DNA of 64,000 nucleotides from Atopsyche davidsoni (GCA_022113835.1 JAILWY010000023.1:16242001-16306000); one strand, 5' to 3'. Counted from the stretch's first letter, positions 32,846 to 45,379 are shown. Notes: a model not told the origin generated them from the sequence alone. Program-made: numbers and translations.

Positions 32846-33455
32846 TAATATAAGCCTGTAAAGGTAGTTAAAACGCACTTGATTGATGTGCAATGCACAA
32901 AATAGACATCAATTTAAATCATTTGATTGCCAATAATTTATCAAATGTATTTTATTCTTCGCAAATGTGTAATTTTTATTTTCAGTATGAAATTGAATGG
33001 TATAAACTAAACTATTTTTTCTTGATCTCTGCATTTTGGTAACTCAGAAATATTTAGATTACGAAAAAAAAATTAAAGATAAAGTGTTCTTGAAATTTAA
33101 CTAATTCAAATGTTAAAATTGTTTATGTTTATTATTGGTTGTGTTTTGAATAAAATACACCTATTTTTCACCATAGAAAGCTCAAAACAAAAAAGAGTAC
33201 ATATCTTACTTTGATGTAAAAAATATGATAAATATAAACAAATTTCAATTTTTTTATACTTAGTTTTGATTAATTTAAAACTTTTTTTATCAAGAACACA
33301 GCAACACTTATTCATATAAAAACGTTTGTTTCTATGGAATGCAAAAATTGCAGTATTCAATGCACTTTTTGTAAAATTCGCAAATCGCATTAGAAAATGC
33401 GTCCGCCAAACGTCAAAAAGGGCGACCAATAATATAAGCTGATCAATATTCTATA
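32846..33455. other. AT-rich stretch, no gene seen
   Basis: A 107-codon minus frame (33106-33429) is AT-driven with no domain. Confidence 0.5.
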
Positions 33456-33600
33456 TTTGAAATATCTCACCCCCTCCCTGGCGCCTGCCCCCTCCCCCCA
33501 CCCCGCCGATACATCTGGGGGACCGTGACGTCATACGAAATGACATCGACTTATTGAATCGACTAGTCAAACGTGAAACTCGGAATTCTCTAGAAACCCC
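33456..33600. promoter_or_regulatory. C-rich island with CRE
   Basis: C-rich block followed by TGACGTCA at 33526-33533. Regulatory element candidate. Confidence 0.3.
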
Positions 33601-34240
33601 TGCAATGGGTTGTAATAAATATTTAATCAATAGTCTAAAATATAAGAAAAATAATTTGATTAGCTACGAATTTCATAAAATATTAAATAAATTCACATTT
33701 TCACGTGGTGATTTCCAGGAAGTGTAGACTTAAATCCAATGCATGTCTCAAAAATAATTTTTTCAAATTTGCGAATTGATAAGCTAAAAGTGTACTGCAC
33801 ATTGTTTATTTAGGTTTTTATATTTTATTATTTTTTCTTTACAGTTCAGACCTGTAACAACTACACCTCATCATATGTCAAGAATATTAAAATATAAAAT
33901 AAATTTATGATATAAATGTACGTAAAGCAAAATAAATACCCATAAACTTTAATACTAAATAAATAACAATAATTTTTTCTGGTATTCAATCTAATAAGTC
34001 TCCAGGTTGCAATAGTCGTATAGTAAAATACTACCAGTATCATAAAAAATATATATAAGATTATTTGCAAATTGTCATATTTTTTTTACGTATATGGGTA
34101 GAAAATACGTACTTATTATTAAAAATATTTACTAATAATCATTAGGACTAAATTGCTATACTTTCGTTTAGTACAAAGACAATGTATTGAATTATAATAG
34201 TATATTCGTCTGCTCTCATTTAAACAGCTAGAGAAAGCAG
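33601..34240. other. AT-rich stretch, no gene seen
   Basis: Nothing recognised. Confidence 0.5.
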
Positions 34241-34246
34241 AAAATG

Positions 34247-34640
34247 TATCATTACATCGCTCATTGCCAAAAAATTAAGAAGAAAGGGCATAAAAATTAT
34301 AATAATCGACACCACGCAGCGTTAAGACAAGCAATGCATAATATTATTTTGTCATCACCGGCTGTCGCTTCATCGTCACTGCAAACAAAATAATAAAAGA
34401 GGGCATAAAAATTATCATTGCTCCGTTGCGTAACCGCACACACTCGCGCCCGCGAAGACGCGCAGCATTAAGCCAAGCAAATGCGTAAGAACGTCTCGGC
34501 ATTGCCTGCTGTCGCTACATCGTCATTGCTAAAAAAAAAAAAAAAAAACAATTAGAGAGGGCATAAAAATGATCATTACTCCGTCCCCTGTTGTGTAACC
34601 GCACACACTCGCGCGCACCAACACGCGCGCGATAATCGTA
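34247..34640. repeat. Degenerate tandem repeat, about 115-158 bp period
   Basis: GGGCATAAAAAT begins units at 34286, 34401 and 34559. Shared landmarks are CTGTCGCT(T/A)CATCGTCA(C/T)TGC and GTAACCGCACACACTCGCGC. Unit 2 ends in an A18-like run (about 34532-34549). The third unit runs into a CpG-rich island. Confidence 0.7.
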
Positions 34641-34800
34641 TGCACGGGCCGCACTCGGGCGAGGCTGCAATCAGAGCGAGAGGGACGCGGCGAGGGCGGG
34701 CCGCGCGCGCGAGCGAGACGGCAACAGCGGCCCGCGAGTCCCGGCTCTCGCGACGTACAGTCAGCCGAGGAAGTTTTCCCGATTCCAGATGTAATTTTTT
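34641..34800. promoter_or_regulatory. CpG-rich island
   Basis: GCGGGCCGCGCGCGCGAGCG near 34695. Overlapping arginine/alanine-rich frames on both strands argue against coding. Promoter-like composition. Confidence 0.3.
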
Positions 34801-35106
34801 TTTAAATGTCATGTTTGCACGATACAATGAAATGCAGTGTCACGCAAAATGTAGGCGCTATTTCTCAAATATGAAGCACGTCTAGTACATTAATTTACTT
34901 TAGTTTTGTTTTATACCTCAACATCTCGCATATGGAGAATATTCCCAATGGCGAGCGCAACAATTGACGGATTTTCCATCTCACTACTATCACTGCCAAT
35001 TTATCAAAGTTCATAGAAATATGTAGTCCCAGTAAACACGTCAGAAAATGAGGCGTTGTCGTTTATTTTTCTGCGATATTTTTTCAAATTTAAAAATTGT
35101 GTCGAA

Positions 35107-35290
35107 GTACGAGGGCGGTCCGATAAGTACTTAGCCTTACCGCCCGATGGTGCTAGTATCGCAAGAGAGATTTACTATCGTGTAGTACATTCTCGTAGAC
35201 GGCTACTGTCAAATTTTCAGCCGAATCGGAGTCGTAGTTTTGTTTTGATCGCGTGTGGAAGCGGACGTGTACGCGTATTCAGAATTATAT
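35107..35290 (+). mobile_element. Mariner-like element end (truncated)
   Basis: TACGAGGGCGGTCCGATAAG at about 35108-35127 has the form of a mariner terminal repeat (TACGAGGGnGGTCC...), followed by a CpG-containing segment. No matching right terminus and no transposase frame are seen. It lies just upstream of a reverse transcriptase remnant. Confidence 0.5.
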
Positions 35291-35387
35291 ATTTTTTTTA
35301 TTTTGTGATCGTTTGCCTTCTGTGTCATTATGATAAATCAATATTTTACATTAATTGTGTATTGTTTTTAGTATAATTGTCGTCTCA

Positions 35388-35716
35388 GTTTTCCTTTATG
35401 GAGTCGAAGCTTGGACACTCAAGACAGAGCTACTATGCGATGAATTGGGGCGGCAGAAATGATACCATGGGTTGACCGCGTCACAAATGAATGAGTCTTG
35501 CACAGAATGCTCAAAGAACGTGGGTAAAGAAGCGAAAGATCTCCTATGTTAGCCAAATTTTTCGTAACAATAAATATAGGATCCTTCAGCTGATTTTCCA
35601 AAGAAAAATCTTTGGACGAAGAAACTTCACGTGGATGTGGAATTTGCGCGGCCGAATTGGTGAAACCGGCTCAGGATAAGGATATTTTCGAAGAAATGGT
35701 CACCAATCTCCTATGA
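35388..35716 (+). pseudogene. Non-LTR retrotransposon reverse transcriptase C-terminal remnant
   Basis: Three phases together give the familiar C-terminal tail of insect non-LTR (RTE/Jockey-type) polyproteins: VFLYGVEAWTLK from 35388, then IPWVDRVTNE-stop-VLHRMLKER from about 35460, then KKRKISY...FRNNKYRILQLI from about 35527, then EEMVTNLL and a stop at 35714-35716. At least two frameshifts and an in-frame stop show it is dead. Only the segment after the polymerase catalytic region is present, as expected from 5' truncation. The clade is inferred from the motif pattern, not a search. Confidence 0.8.
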
Positions 35717-36395
35717 GGAGAGGCATCAGAAAGAGTTATTATTTTTCTTCTTCTGATGAATATATAAGAAGTTATTATAATACGAAATTTTAATTTACGT
35801 GGAGTTCTCAATAATAATAAAGCTAGCTACACAGTTTCCAACTGATTTGCAATTAGCCAATAGTATCACATATCTATAGGGGTATTTGTACGGTTAGGCC
35901 TAGGTAAATAACGCAAAAGACTAAAACTAGCTCATTATCATTTGGTTGCAACCAATAAAATAATAATAAATATTTAGTCAGATAAGGGTATAATAGTATT
36001 TATTGTTTTGATTCTCCATGCGCGAGAAACGTCCAAGTACAGATAATCTGGAAACGAAGAGCCTATTTATAACACTATTCTATAAAAGTACCGGCCATTT
36101 CTCCCTTGTGAAAGTTAACATTAAAGCGGGTTTTTTTTCTTGGAGGCATAGAGAATTTTATTTTATTTTGGCAGAAGTAAGCAAGTGCATAATTTAATCA
36201 ATACTTCACCCCGACATGAACTCGAAGTTTCACGGTTGGTAAACATGCGTGCAAATTATTTAGCCATGAATTAATACAATATAAAAGTATAGTCAATCAA
36301 TTTCATTTTAATTGTCTTTCCAATTCAAGCTCAATTGTAAGTAAATCGATTTAAAAAAAGTTATTTTTAAAAATTATTATTTTTTTCGTTCACTG
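35717..36395. other. AT-rich stretch, no gene seen
   Basis: Starts with the probable 3' untranslated end of the retroelement remnant; otherwise no feature. Confidence 0.45.
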
Positions 36396-36640
36396 TACGC
36401 ACCAATGGTGTGATAGAACTTTTTAAAGAAGCAGTAAATTGTACATGTGAGAGAAGGACGCGCATATGCGGACTTCGAGAGAGTGAAAGGGACAGACAAA
36501 CTAATTTCGCATACGAGAGTCTAGGCTTGGACTTATTTGTATTTTTATATTTATTTATATTTCTGTCTCGGTTGCTCTTCAAGAGGACACACTCGGCCGA
36601 TAGAGACGCCAGGTGCTTATGTTCTTAAACGACTACACAA
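36396..36640. other. Purine-rich mixed block
   Basis: GAGAG-containing segment (36468-36500). Overlapping short frames on both strands without domains. Confidence 0.3.
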
Positions 36641-37970
36641 TTATACAACGTTCCTTAATGTTTTCGGAATTAAAATTTATAATGACTCCTTGAAAACAAC
36701 TTCAGTTAAAAAAATAACAATGAAAGAAGTACTGAAATTTAATGAGCGATAATTAATATAAGTATCGAAAAATTTGATGTTTAAGTCTACAGAACTTATA
36801 AGCTTATTTATGAATCGATCAAATATTTAAAAAAAAATTAATAATACAAAATCTATGCAAAAAAAATATTTACAAATATGTTTATTGTGGTTTTCTATGA
36901 AAAGTATTTAAGAAAATGTTAAAAATAACATCTAAACTCAATACTCAAAAAACATCATTCAAAAGTACATTAAAATTTAAATGAACTGGTTTTTTTTTTT
37001 TTTTATCTTTATTTAATGATTGACAATTTTCAATACACGTATTGTAAAACAATGCAGCATACTTCTCGGTTATTATCAGGTATAAACATGTGCTTGTATG
37101 TTGTGATGTGGATATCTCTTGAGGCATGCAGTTTTTATGCTGCTATGATAATCGTCTGCCGTGATGTCCAGGTCGATCTCCAAACATGGATGACCACCGC
37201 ATCCAGGTGGCCTTAAATTACTGGCTTTTCAGACGTCTCCATAACCTTGTGAATATTTAAATAAAAACCAGGCGACAATCACCCTTATTCCATGGTATAT
37301 ACAGACTATACGTCTTTATAAAAACTACATCAACCAAAAAACTACCAATTTTTATGTAAGTAACTAAAATATAATGATCTATTGTATGTTTTGATTTAAA
37401 AATAAAAAAAAATTATATATATTTACAAGCTTGATGGCAATATTTTAATATCTATTTACTTCACACGTAAAATTACAAGAAAAATTTAAACTTATCATAG
37501 ATATTGTAACACAAGTTGGATAGAACCCATTTAGAAATTATTTTAATAATTATAACCAAGAGTGCAAAATACGTATCCATTTTCAGAAAATTATGGTTTA
37601 AATTATTTTTATAAAGTATCACAAGATGTACAAGTTCATTTTTTGTAAACTTTACATGTTTTATGGTATTTAATACTAAAAAACTTCACATTACATTAAA
37701 CAGCACTATGCAATAAATGTAACAGAATATAAAAAAAAATATATATAAAAAAGTAATATTTGAAATCAAATCATCAATTTTTATCAGTCACATTTTTAAT
37801 TAAAATAAACTATCGAATTCATATCATTATAATAATTATACACTGCGTTATAATATATAACTTTTTCTCATAAACTTGCTCTTTTTACTACTAGATTTTA
37901 TAAGTATGCATACAAAAAGATCAAGTATTGAGTATCCGTATTAATTTATTTATTAATGTTCAAAGAGGCT
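36641..37970. other. AT-rich stretch, no gene seen
   Basis: A small mixed block at 37120-37215; nothing else recognised. Confidence 0.5.
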
Positions 37971-38140
37971 AATGGTGGCCATTTTAAGGTTCTTTAACCA
38001 TTATTGAGTTCAATGCAGCCTTCAGTGGTAAGCTTGAGATGCCCGAAGAGGAGATGATTTTGCAAAATCGAGAGCTTTTGCAGCCCTTATTAGCAGAGCT
38101 AAAGCCTTAAACAGAGAAGAGCAGAGACGAAAAACTTGGC
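37971..38140. promoter_or_regulatory. Mixed-composition block
   Basis: Complex sequence with GTGGCCATTTTAAGG and GAGATGCCCGAAGAGGAGATG; no open frame survives. Candidate conserved non-coding element. Confidence 0.2.
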
Positions 38141-38780
38141 CTTATGCAAGCAATTGTTAAATAAAGGCTAATGACGATATATGAATATTTTTCCACAGCA
38201 GACTCGTTTAGTTTTTAATACTCCACATTTTAACAATAAATATGAACAGCTAATTGACTAGAAGATTACGAACATTTTTGAATGTGAGAACTTTCAACTT
38301 TCAAGAAGTCTTTGAGAGGCAAAAGTACTGGCAGACATTTTTTTTGTGTTTTGTGTTGCTCCCCCAGAATCCTTGCAAAATTATGAACTAGTAACAATGA
38401 ATTCAAATTAGCCTAATTTTTAAAAATAATAGATATAAATAATAAAAATATTACATTTCTTGACAAATAATATTTAACGTATTTATATTTTTCATTGCAC
38501 TAATATATTAATGAAGTCTTATTTAGGGGCTTAAAACCATGACATACACAATGCGTATTTGTTGTAAAAATGTTATAACAATGCCTTTGACGTGTAAAAA
38601 AGATGAACATAGAAATTAAGATGTTTTTATTACGAAAATATTTTCAAAATAAATAATAATTTATTTATTTTTGATTTTGCAATGATATTTCTGATTTCAT
38701 TTAGGTATACAATCTTAAATTGGGTTTTAGTTTAATAATGAACATTCACGGTACTCTCTTTAGATAAATATTCAGAGAGT
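38141..38780. other. AT-rich stretch, no gene seen
   Basis: Nothing recognised. Confidence 0.5.
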
Positions 38781-39075
38781 CTAGCTTTTTAAGAAATGTG
38801 TATTTTTCAATTTGATTTTGTCATTAAGATAAAGAAATTCGCGTCTCGACTTGGAGACCGAATTAGTCGATTCGCGAGCATTTAGAATTAAAGCGAATAA
38901 ACCGTCCTTAAATACGTCTGGATTCGCGAATTTAATTTTAAATATAAAGGCGAAAAGTGGGATGAAACGGAAATATGCATGAAGCAATCTGAGAGAGGGA
39001 GACACGAATACACTGTTAAGGCATAACTTTATACAGCGAATGTGTGGGCCAGCAGTGCGCCACCGTTGGTTTTTG
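38781..39075. promoter_or_regulatory. Mixed-composition block
   Basis: Repeated ATTCGCGA strings (38871-38878 and 38931-38938) in an otherwise AT-rich area. A 99-codon minus frame has no domain. Confidence 0.25.
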
Positions 39076-39539
39076 AGCAAAAAAATATTTTTTAATTAAC
39101 TTCATAAATGTATCGTTTATTTTATACGACAAATTTTATGCAACTGCTAAAGTCAGTCATCGTAAATAAGTAAAAAATATTTAATTGAAAAAATACACTT
39201 TTGTTTTTTATATATATTACTGAGTAATTACTTGTTGTATTGTAAAATTTGAATGCTAAATATCTTAAAGTATATCCAAAAATGTGTTAAATATTTATTT
39301 TTATAGTTGAAAAACATAAAATTACAGCAAAATTTACAAGACTTGACAATTCAATATACGTTTAAAAGAAATGGTATTTTTGCTATTTAACAGTAACTTT
39401 CATTATTTTAAATGAATTTATAATTTAATTTTATAAAGAGGGGGTTTTTCCGTAATTCAATGTTATTTGTGCCATTGTAGTTAACATTTGATTTTCTTGG
39501 CAAAATGTTTGGCGATCTCTGCTGAAGGTATTTATTTTG

Positions 39540-40160
39540 CACAAAGAGTGTCTGCATATATGATTGCTTGTATGCCAGAGAAAGAAAGCGCGATCCCCTC
39601 GCGGGCGGCGGCAGCGGGAGTGAGCGGGAAGAAGACACCCACCCATACTCGAGCGAGAGAGTAAAATAATTCTAATGGGATTCTTATAAGACGGGAGAAA
39701 AATTCTAACTTTTACACGTCGCTAAAGGGCACAAAGTACAAGCGGCAGATTTTCCAAAACGGCGTCTGCGCCGATAGCTCCAAGGGCGACATTCGCCCGG
39801 AGACGGCCTGTATTTATTCAAATTCGACTGTCAAGATCACCAATTGCGATAGAAAGGGGATAGCGGGGTAAAAAGGTGGCAAGTACCTAAAGCATTCTAG
39901 TCGAGTACCGAAAAATAGAAAGAAAAAAGAAATTAGAATATTTTATATTATCAAAAGGGGGCTTAGAGAAAAAGAAAAAGAAGACGGCGGTGGCGTCCGA
40001 AATGGACCGGTTCCGCTGCGAGGGGAGGCTGGGGTAGGTGGACATATTTTACATATGAGGATAAGGGGATAAGACGCCGTTGTGATGAAAAATGAAGGCG
40101 GGAGGTGTTTCTGCAATCAGGCCGTAATGTGTTTTCTTTTTTCGAGGCTTTTCTACTTTT
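39540..40160. promoter_or_regulatory. Extended GC-rich island
   Basis: About 600 bp of mixed to GC-rich, purine-skewed sequence with CGGCGTCTGCGCCG at about 39761-39774 (imperfect palindrome) and GGGCGACATTCGCCC at 39784-39798 (5-bp palindrome arms). Candidate enhancer cluster. Confidence 0.3.
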
Positions 40161-40780
40161 ATTTTCCGGGCTTTCTGCGAGCAGAATAATATTTGACAGT
40201 CACATCTCTAGGGTGTGAGAATAATGTGTTGTTTAAGATATAAATGAAATTTCATGTTCTATTTTAAGTCAGGTAATTGTGACTGCTATTTTTCCGATAA
40301 GTCGTTACTTTAATAGCAGTTTTATATTAAAGTTGCAATTACTAGACTATAATAATAAATCGTCTGTAATGATTTGCAAGTATTTATTTTAAATTATAAT
40401 TTAATTCGTAATCAAATTTTACTGAGATCAAAACTGAGATATCACCATTAAAGCATTTTATAGTATGTCATCATTACCCACAGGTATATTTTTATTTATA
40501 AAAATATCGGATAGACATCTTTTTTATAAAAACGAGCAGAACAAACGCCTGTTAAAACAACCAACAAAAATTTCACTACTCTTTACGTATTTTACACGAT
40601 TTCGGGAGCTCTGGTTTATAATGAAGTAGTCAAATAGTCTGATTAGATTTTTTTCATTAAAAAATTTTAAATTGTTGTTTTTTTTCATTTAGAATAATTT
40701 ACAAATATGAAAAATATATAAATAAATAATTCCAATCACAAAACAATCTAGCAAAAAAAACCAATAACACGGCGGCAAAA
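40161..40780. other. AT-rich stretch, no gene seen
   Basis: Nothing recognised. Confidence 0.5.
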
Positions 40781-41010
40781 TAAATAAATTTATTTCCAAT
40801 AAATTCGACGCGGACGACTCGCGAGTGTCACACGAGGACGTATAGCCTTAAGGAGAAGAAGAAGACGAGGGTGGCGGGGGAGGGGGTAGTCGGTGTGTGT
40901 GTGTGTGTGTCGAGTCAAAATCGAAATGAAATAGTAAAATGAGATGCAGAGAAAAACTTCAAAGCGGGAGCCTGCGCGGATGTAATACGAGGACGGCAAC
41001 GGTGCACACA
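40781..41010. promoter_or_regulatory. GC-rich island with (GT)n
   Basis: CpG-rich sequence with a GT repeat at about 40892-40911, Z-DNA-prone. No coding signal. Confidence 0.25.
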
Positions 41011-41500
41011 GCACTTGGAATACTTTTTAATTGTATATTTAGAATTCTTAAATAAATTTATATTTGCTGAAAAAAAATAATTTTCATCTCTTAACAGAAG
41101 TAAGCTGCAGATGAGTTGCAAAAACATTTTATGAATTCCAAGAAATGTTTATTTCAAATAATATGATTTAAAAATGAAATTTATGAAACAACGTCGTAAA
41201 ATCACAGATTTTTTTTAATAAAAATTGATTATGCTCGTCAATGGGGAAATCGCATAATAAAATTAAAACTATTTACTATAATCTTAAACCACAATCCATT
41301 ATCTAATTTTCACCAATCCCAATAATTAAAATCGCTATTAAAAAAAAAACGAATCAACAAATTAGCCCTATTTGATTGAACATGTTTGAATAAATTTTAT
41401 ATACAGAAACAATTCACATTGAATTTTAATATATCTTATAAAATTGTGGGTAGTATTCATAAATGTGTTATAAATCTTAGACCTAACCTAACCCTTGCAG

Positions 41501-41541
41501 TTTCCCTTCGCCCAGACACAAACGGGAGCTCTCACGTGTAG
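41501..41541 (+). other. Candidate 41-nt micro-exon
   Basis: Acceptor side: ACCTAACCTAACCCTTGCAG ends at 41500 with branch-point-like CTAAC close by. Donor side: GTAG|GTGAGTG at 41541/41542. Two of three phases are open (for example FPFAQTQTGALTC). Without neighbouring exons it cannot be assigned to a gene. Confidence 0.2.
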
Positions 41542-41670
41542 GTGAGTGTGTGTATGTGTATTTACATACGTGGGTGTGACCGAGGTGGTGGGTGTGTGGG
41601 TGTGTGGGTGAGCGGGGGTGGCGGGCAGGCAAGGGTGGTCCACCCTCCACCCCATAGCCGCCTTTAACTT
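41542..41670. repeat. G/T-rich low-complexity tract
   Basis: GGTGTGTGGGTGTGTGGGTG and related G/T repeats through about 41635, then a C-rich end. Confidence 0.6.
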
Positions 41671-42270
41671 ATAGTTCGAATTTCAGATGCGCCTCCCTCT
41701 TTGATCGACGCCCGATCAATAGACGTAATTAAAATGGCCACATTCGTATTGAAGTTGATTATATTCAAATAAAAAATATTCGATTATAAACTAACCATTT
41801 TATTTATAGTACTTACTCGTATTCGTAGCATTTTGATCGGATTAAAATTTACGCTAATTTAATAAATTACAAGCTAACTACGAAACAAAAATAATTTTCG
41901 TAAAATCGTTTACTTAAATACGAGTACTAAATTTATAAAGATAAATTACAAAATTCATTTTACTGAGTCGAAAATGTTAATGTGCAATTAATTATAAATT
42001 AATACACGAAACGTATGTTTTGCCTTGTAAGAAACAGGCGTTCAGTTTCAATTGGTAAGTATGGTAATATTAAGTATATTTATCTATAGTAAAATTAAAA
42101 ATAATTTATTTAAAAATTTTGTTATTCATGGCAAGTAAATCTTAACTGTTGGTATATATATTTAAGTACATAAGCACCATTATTATTTTTTATTTGAAGT
42201 TATTTTTATCTGATTGAGTAAACAGTCTGGTGTAAGTCAAAGCGCAGAATTGAAACTGTAATAAGTCGCG
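41671..42270. other. AT-rich stretch, no gene seen
   Basis: A strong donor-like TTG|GTAAGTATG at about 42053 is isolated. Confidence 0.45.
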
Positions 42271-42400
42271 TCTTGTTTGGGAATGGAGAAGGCTTTATGT
42301 GCCTCCACCCGCACCCCCTCACCCTCTCACCCCTGCCACCGTCTTTTCTACCCTCTCCCTGTGCCGGCCCTGTGGGACCGGGTGGGACAGACCAATACTT
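42271..42400. other. C-rich island
   Basis: Pyrimidine-rich block (42299-42360) with no coding signal. Confidence 0.3.
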
Positions 42401-43897
42401 ATTATAAGACACTGGAGCTAGAAATAAAGGCTTTTTTTTAATACATGCACTTTAATAACGTTCATAAAACCGTCTACTTATTATACTTTAATCGTCGGTT
42501 CGTGACTTTGCAAATTTAAGTAGACTTTTAATCCAAAAACTTTAAATACCATTATAAAGTATTCAAATAAAATTAAAATTGCTAGTAGGTCAATGAAAAT
42601 TTCTTAAGTTTATACTAAATATTCTCAGCCAGTTATTGGTTACGATTTCTGTCCTATTGAAAATAACTAAATATTTATTTTTTTAAAAATCATTAATAAA
42701 TTTGGAAAACATAATTGCTTTGACGACTTGAGTTGAAATGGTCTTGCAATTTAAATCAAAAAAAGAAAATATTATATAATGGTTATAATAAATATAAATC
42801 GTTGATCAGATGGAATGGTCACTGTGAAATCGACACCATACATCCCCTATTTCACTTCATCCCCCAATTGTTAAATTTATTAATCAGATCCCGAATCAAA
42901 GCCTTTTTTTGGCTGAGCAGTCAAAGGCTGTATCCATCAGGGCTGAAGTGACAAGGAATTAATCAATGTGACAAGATGCGTTAGCGTATGTGTCGAAGCC
43001 TTTTTATCCGTACTGACGAATTCTTTTCACAACATTTGCGATTAAAGCGTCTGGAATTCGTACGTTCAAACACAAGCTAAACATATATTTTATATATCAT
43101 ATAATATTTCTACCTTCACTGAATATGACGACACACATATAAAATACATTTTTGATATCATAAATATATAAAAAAATTATCTATTTAATAAAAAATCATT
43201 CCAAATTTATACGAGTGAAACAATTTTTATACAATTTATAAATATTAACACAACATTTAATACATCTTAAATCACCCATTAATGCTATGCAATTTGAAGA
43301 TAATAAAGAGTTAAGCATATCCATAATAGACTGGATAATTTTATTAACAAATAAGAATAGCTAGGAGATAGCTAATACTTTTGTCTTTCATGGTTGCTAA
43401 TTGGTAAAACCTTCTGAATAATGGAAATACTAAAAAAATGATCTTTATTTGTAAGCAATTTTTTTATATTTGTAAAAACTACCATGACTTTTTTAAAGCT
43501 CAAAATAAATTATGTCTTATGTAAGATCTACAAGTTATTTATTAATGTATCTGTCGAAGTTATTCATATTATTGTTCTAGCTTAAAAAGAAGTAGTTTTA
43601 TGATAATATATATTTATGTCAGAAATGTGTCATTAAATATTGTGATGGTGTATAGAAACAAGGGTAGATTTTTTGGTCTGACAAGATCAGTGCTGCAACA
43701 GGTACAACAATATTGAGAGCTTTCTTTTGGAAACATCTGGAGACGAAAGACATCTGTTTGGAGATACACCCAAAAAGAGAGAGAAAATATCCACAGCCTT
43801 AGTCATCAAATAAAAAAAATATGTGTAATCAATAATTTAATAATTTTCCCTGAAAGTAAATTTAATAAACTTTTCTATATATATATTTATTTATTTA
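42401..43897. other. AT-rich stretch, no gene seen
   Basis: Short frames only; no repeat arms recognised. Confidence 0.5.
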
Positions 43898-44042
43898 ATA
43901 TTTTTGACAAAAAGTACTAAGTGAAATTTTAGTCAAAAATATAATGATAAGTGGTTTCACCAACAAGTTTGGATGCCAACTTTTGACCTGACGATGCTAA
44001 ACGAGCACGTTGGTAAAATCGGTAGCTACATAACAATAAAGA
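43898..44042 (+). mobile_element. Diverged family 1 relative (copy G)
   Basis: Starts with a relic of the tail (GACAAAAAGTACTAAGTGAA), then GTGGTTTCACCAACAAG, and ends with CTGACGATGCTAAACGAGCA followed by GTTGGTAAAATCGGTAG. The plus-strand core is CUGACGA (43988-43994), which satisfies the canonical CUGANGA, unlike UUGAUAA in copies A-F. The GAAAC segment has decayed to AAAATC. Confidence 0.55.
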
Positions 44043-44429
44043 CACATATTCAATTATGAATACTCAGTCGTGGGTTTTATCCGTATTAATCGTTTAATTT
44101 TTTTGTTTATGTATGCAAAACTTAAATACCTCACACTTTCTTAGGCTTTTATAAATTAGATTTTATTTATCTGCAGTCATAATTTTGATATATGCATTTA
44201 GAAATGTTAAAATTTATAATATACGACATCACCTATTGAAACTAGAAAAATCAATAATGTATACTATTTAAATGTGTATACGTTTGTTTTTTAGTTCAGT
44301 TTCATACCTTTTTTATTTACAAATCTCATTTAAATACAAAGATTTTTCTCTATTGAAAGATAGACGAAGTGCTAACATCAAGACTCATGTTTATTCACCA
44401 TTTATTTAAAAAGGCTTATAATTTCTATC

Positions 44430-44600
44430 CAAACAAACCGCTCTGGGACCTCTGGATAAGTCGGTCTGGAAAGGGATTTTATTTTCTATGCAAACAGGGG
44501 TCGTCAAACGCGGCCCGCGCACACCTGACCTCACCTGGGAGTCAACACTGCGCCCGCTCGCTAATGGTCAAACACCCCTGGAGAAAACAATCCAAAAGAA
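44430..44600. mobile_element. Mixed block with solo hAT-like terminus
   Basis: CAGGGGTCGTCAAACGCGGC at 44495-44514, continuing CCGC, has the form of a hAT terminal repeat. No second terminus is seen. The block also holds two CACCTG E-boxes near 44522 and 44533. Confidence 0.3.
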
Positions 44601-44960
44601 GTAATAACCAAATAAACAACCCGCCTCAGTAATTCTTTATATCATTTATAGAAAAAACTAAAAATAAATGCACAAGTCTCTAGATAAAGAAGTATATTTT
44701 TACAGGCTACAATAAAATAATCAAGACTTGTGTACATTTTATAGAGGCAGTATGCAATTGAACATGCATTTGCGGTTGTTGTTTTATATTATATAGTTTT
44801 TAAGTTATTCATAGAATGGTGACAAAATTACATTCAAAAAAGTTTGAAATCACTCAATTTAATGCATGATTAAATTATACTTTTTTTACTTTTAAAAATA
44901 AATATCAGATTCAAAGACATATAATCCCATATCCAGTCTAAAACTAATGCAAACCTACAT
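44601..44960. other. AT-rich stretch, no gene seen
   Basis: Nothing recognised. Confidence 0.5.
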
Positions 44961-45180
44961 GATATAGGGGTACGTTGCTAGGTGGTGCTCGTATGATAAA
45001 TGGTAGTGGACCGGGCGAGCGAGACGGCACACGCGGCTAGAGAGGGATGGCGGAGGAATTCAATTCACGTACCACCCCCACAGCCATCCAGCCCCACATC
45101 CCGACAACCCCCTCGCGAGGGCTTCTTCCTTATGTGTTTGAGAAATTTCACCCCCACGTGTGCCACGTGTGTGTTTGTAG
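44961..45180. promoter_or_regulatory. GC-rich island with tandem E-boxes
   Basis: Two CACGTG palindromes at 45155-45160 and 45164-45169, three bases apart, at the edge of a CpG-rich block. Close tandem E-boxes are typical of bHLH/bHLH-PAS binding (Myc/Max or CLOCK/CYCLE type). No transcript can be assigned. Confidence 0.4.
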
Positions 45181-45379
45181 AATTTTTTATTAATTTTTCA
45201 TCAAGATCAGGCCTTCACATTTTTTTTTTTTTTTTTGATCTCGGTCTAAAGATCTTAGTCAAATGTGTAAATTTGATATATATATAAATGAATTATATTT
45301 TGTAGATAAAATAGTGCATGTATAGAAGCGATCAAAAGTTTCGAATGCGAAAAGAAATTCATCAAAAAGGTAATTACAT

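Noticed and set aside
41480..41500. ACCTAACCTAACCC as an interstitial telomere (TTAGG) repeat
   Set aside because: Only about two and a half units; better explained as a branch-point/acceptor-like string or chance.
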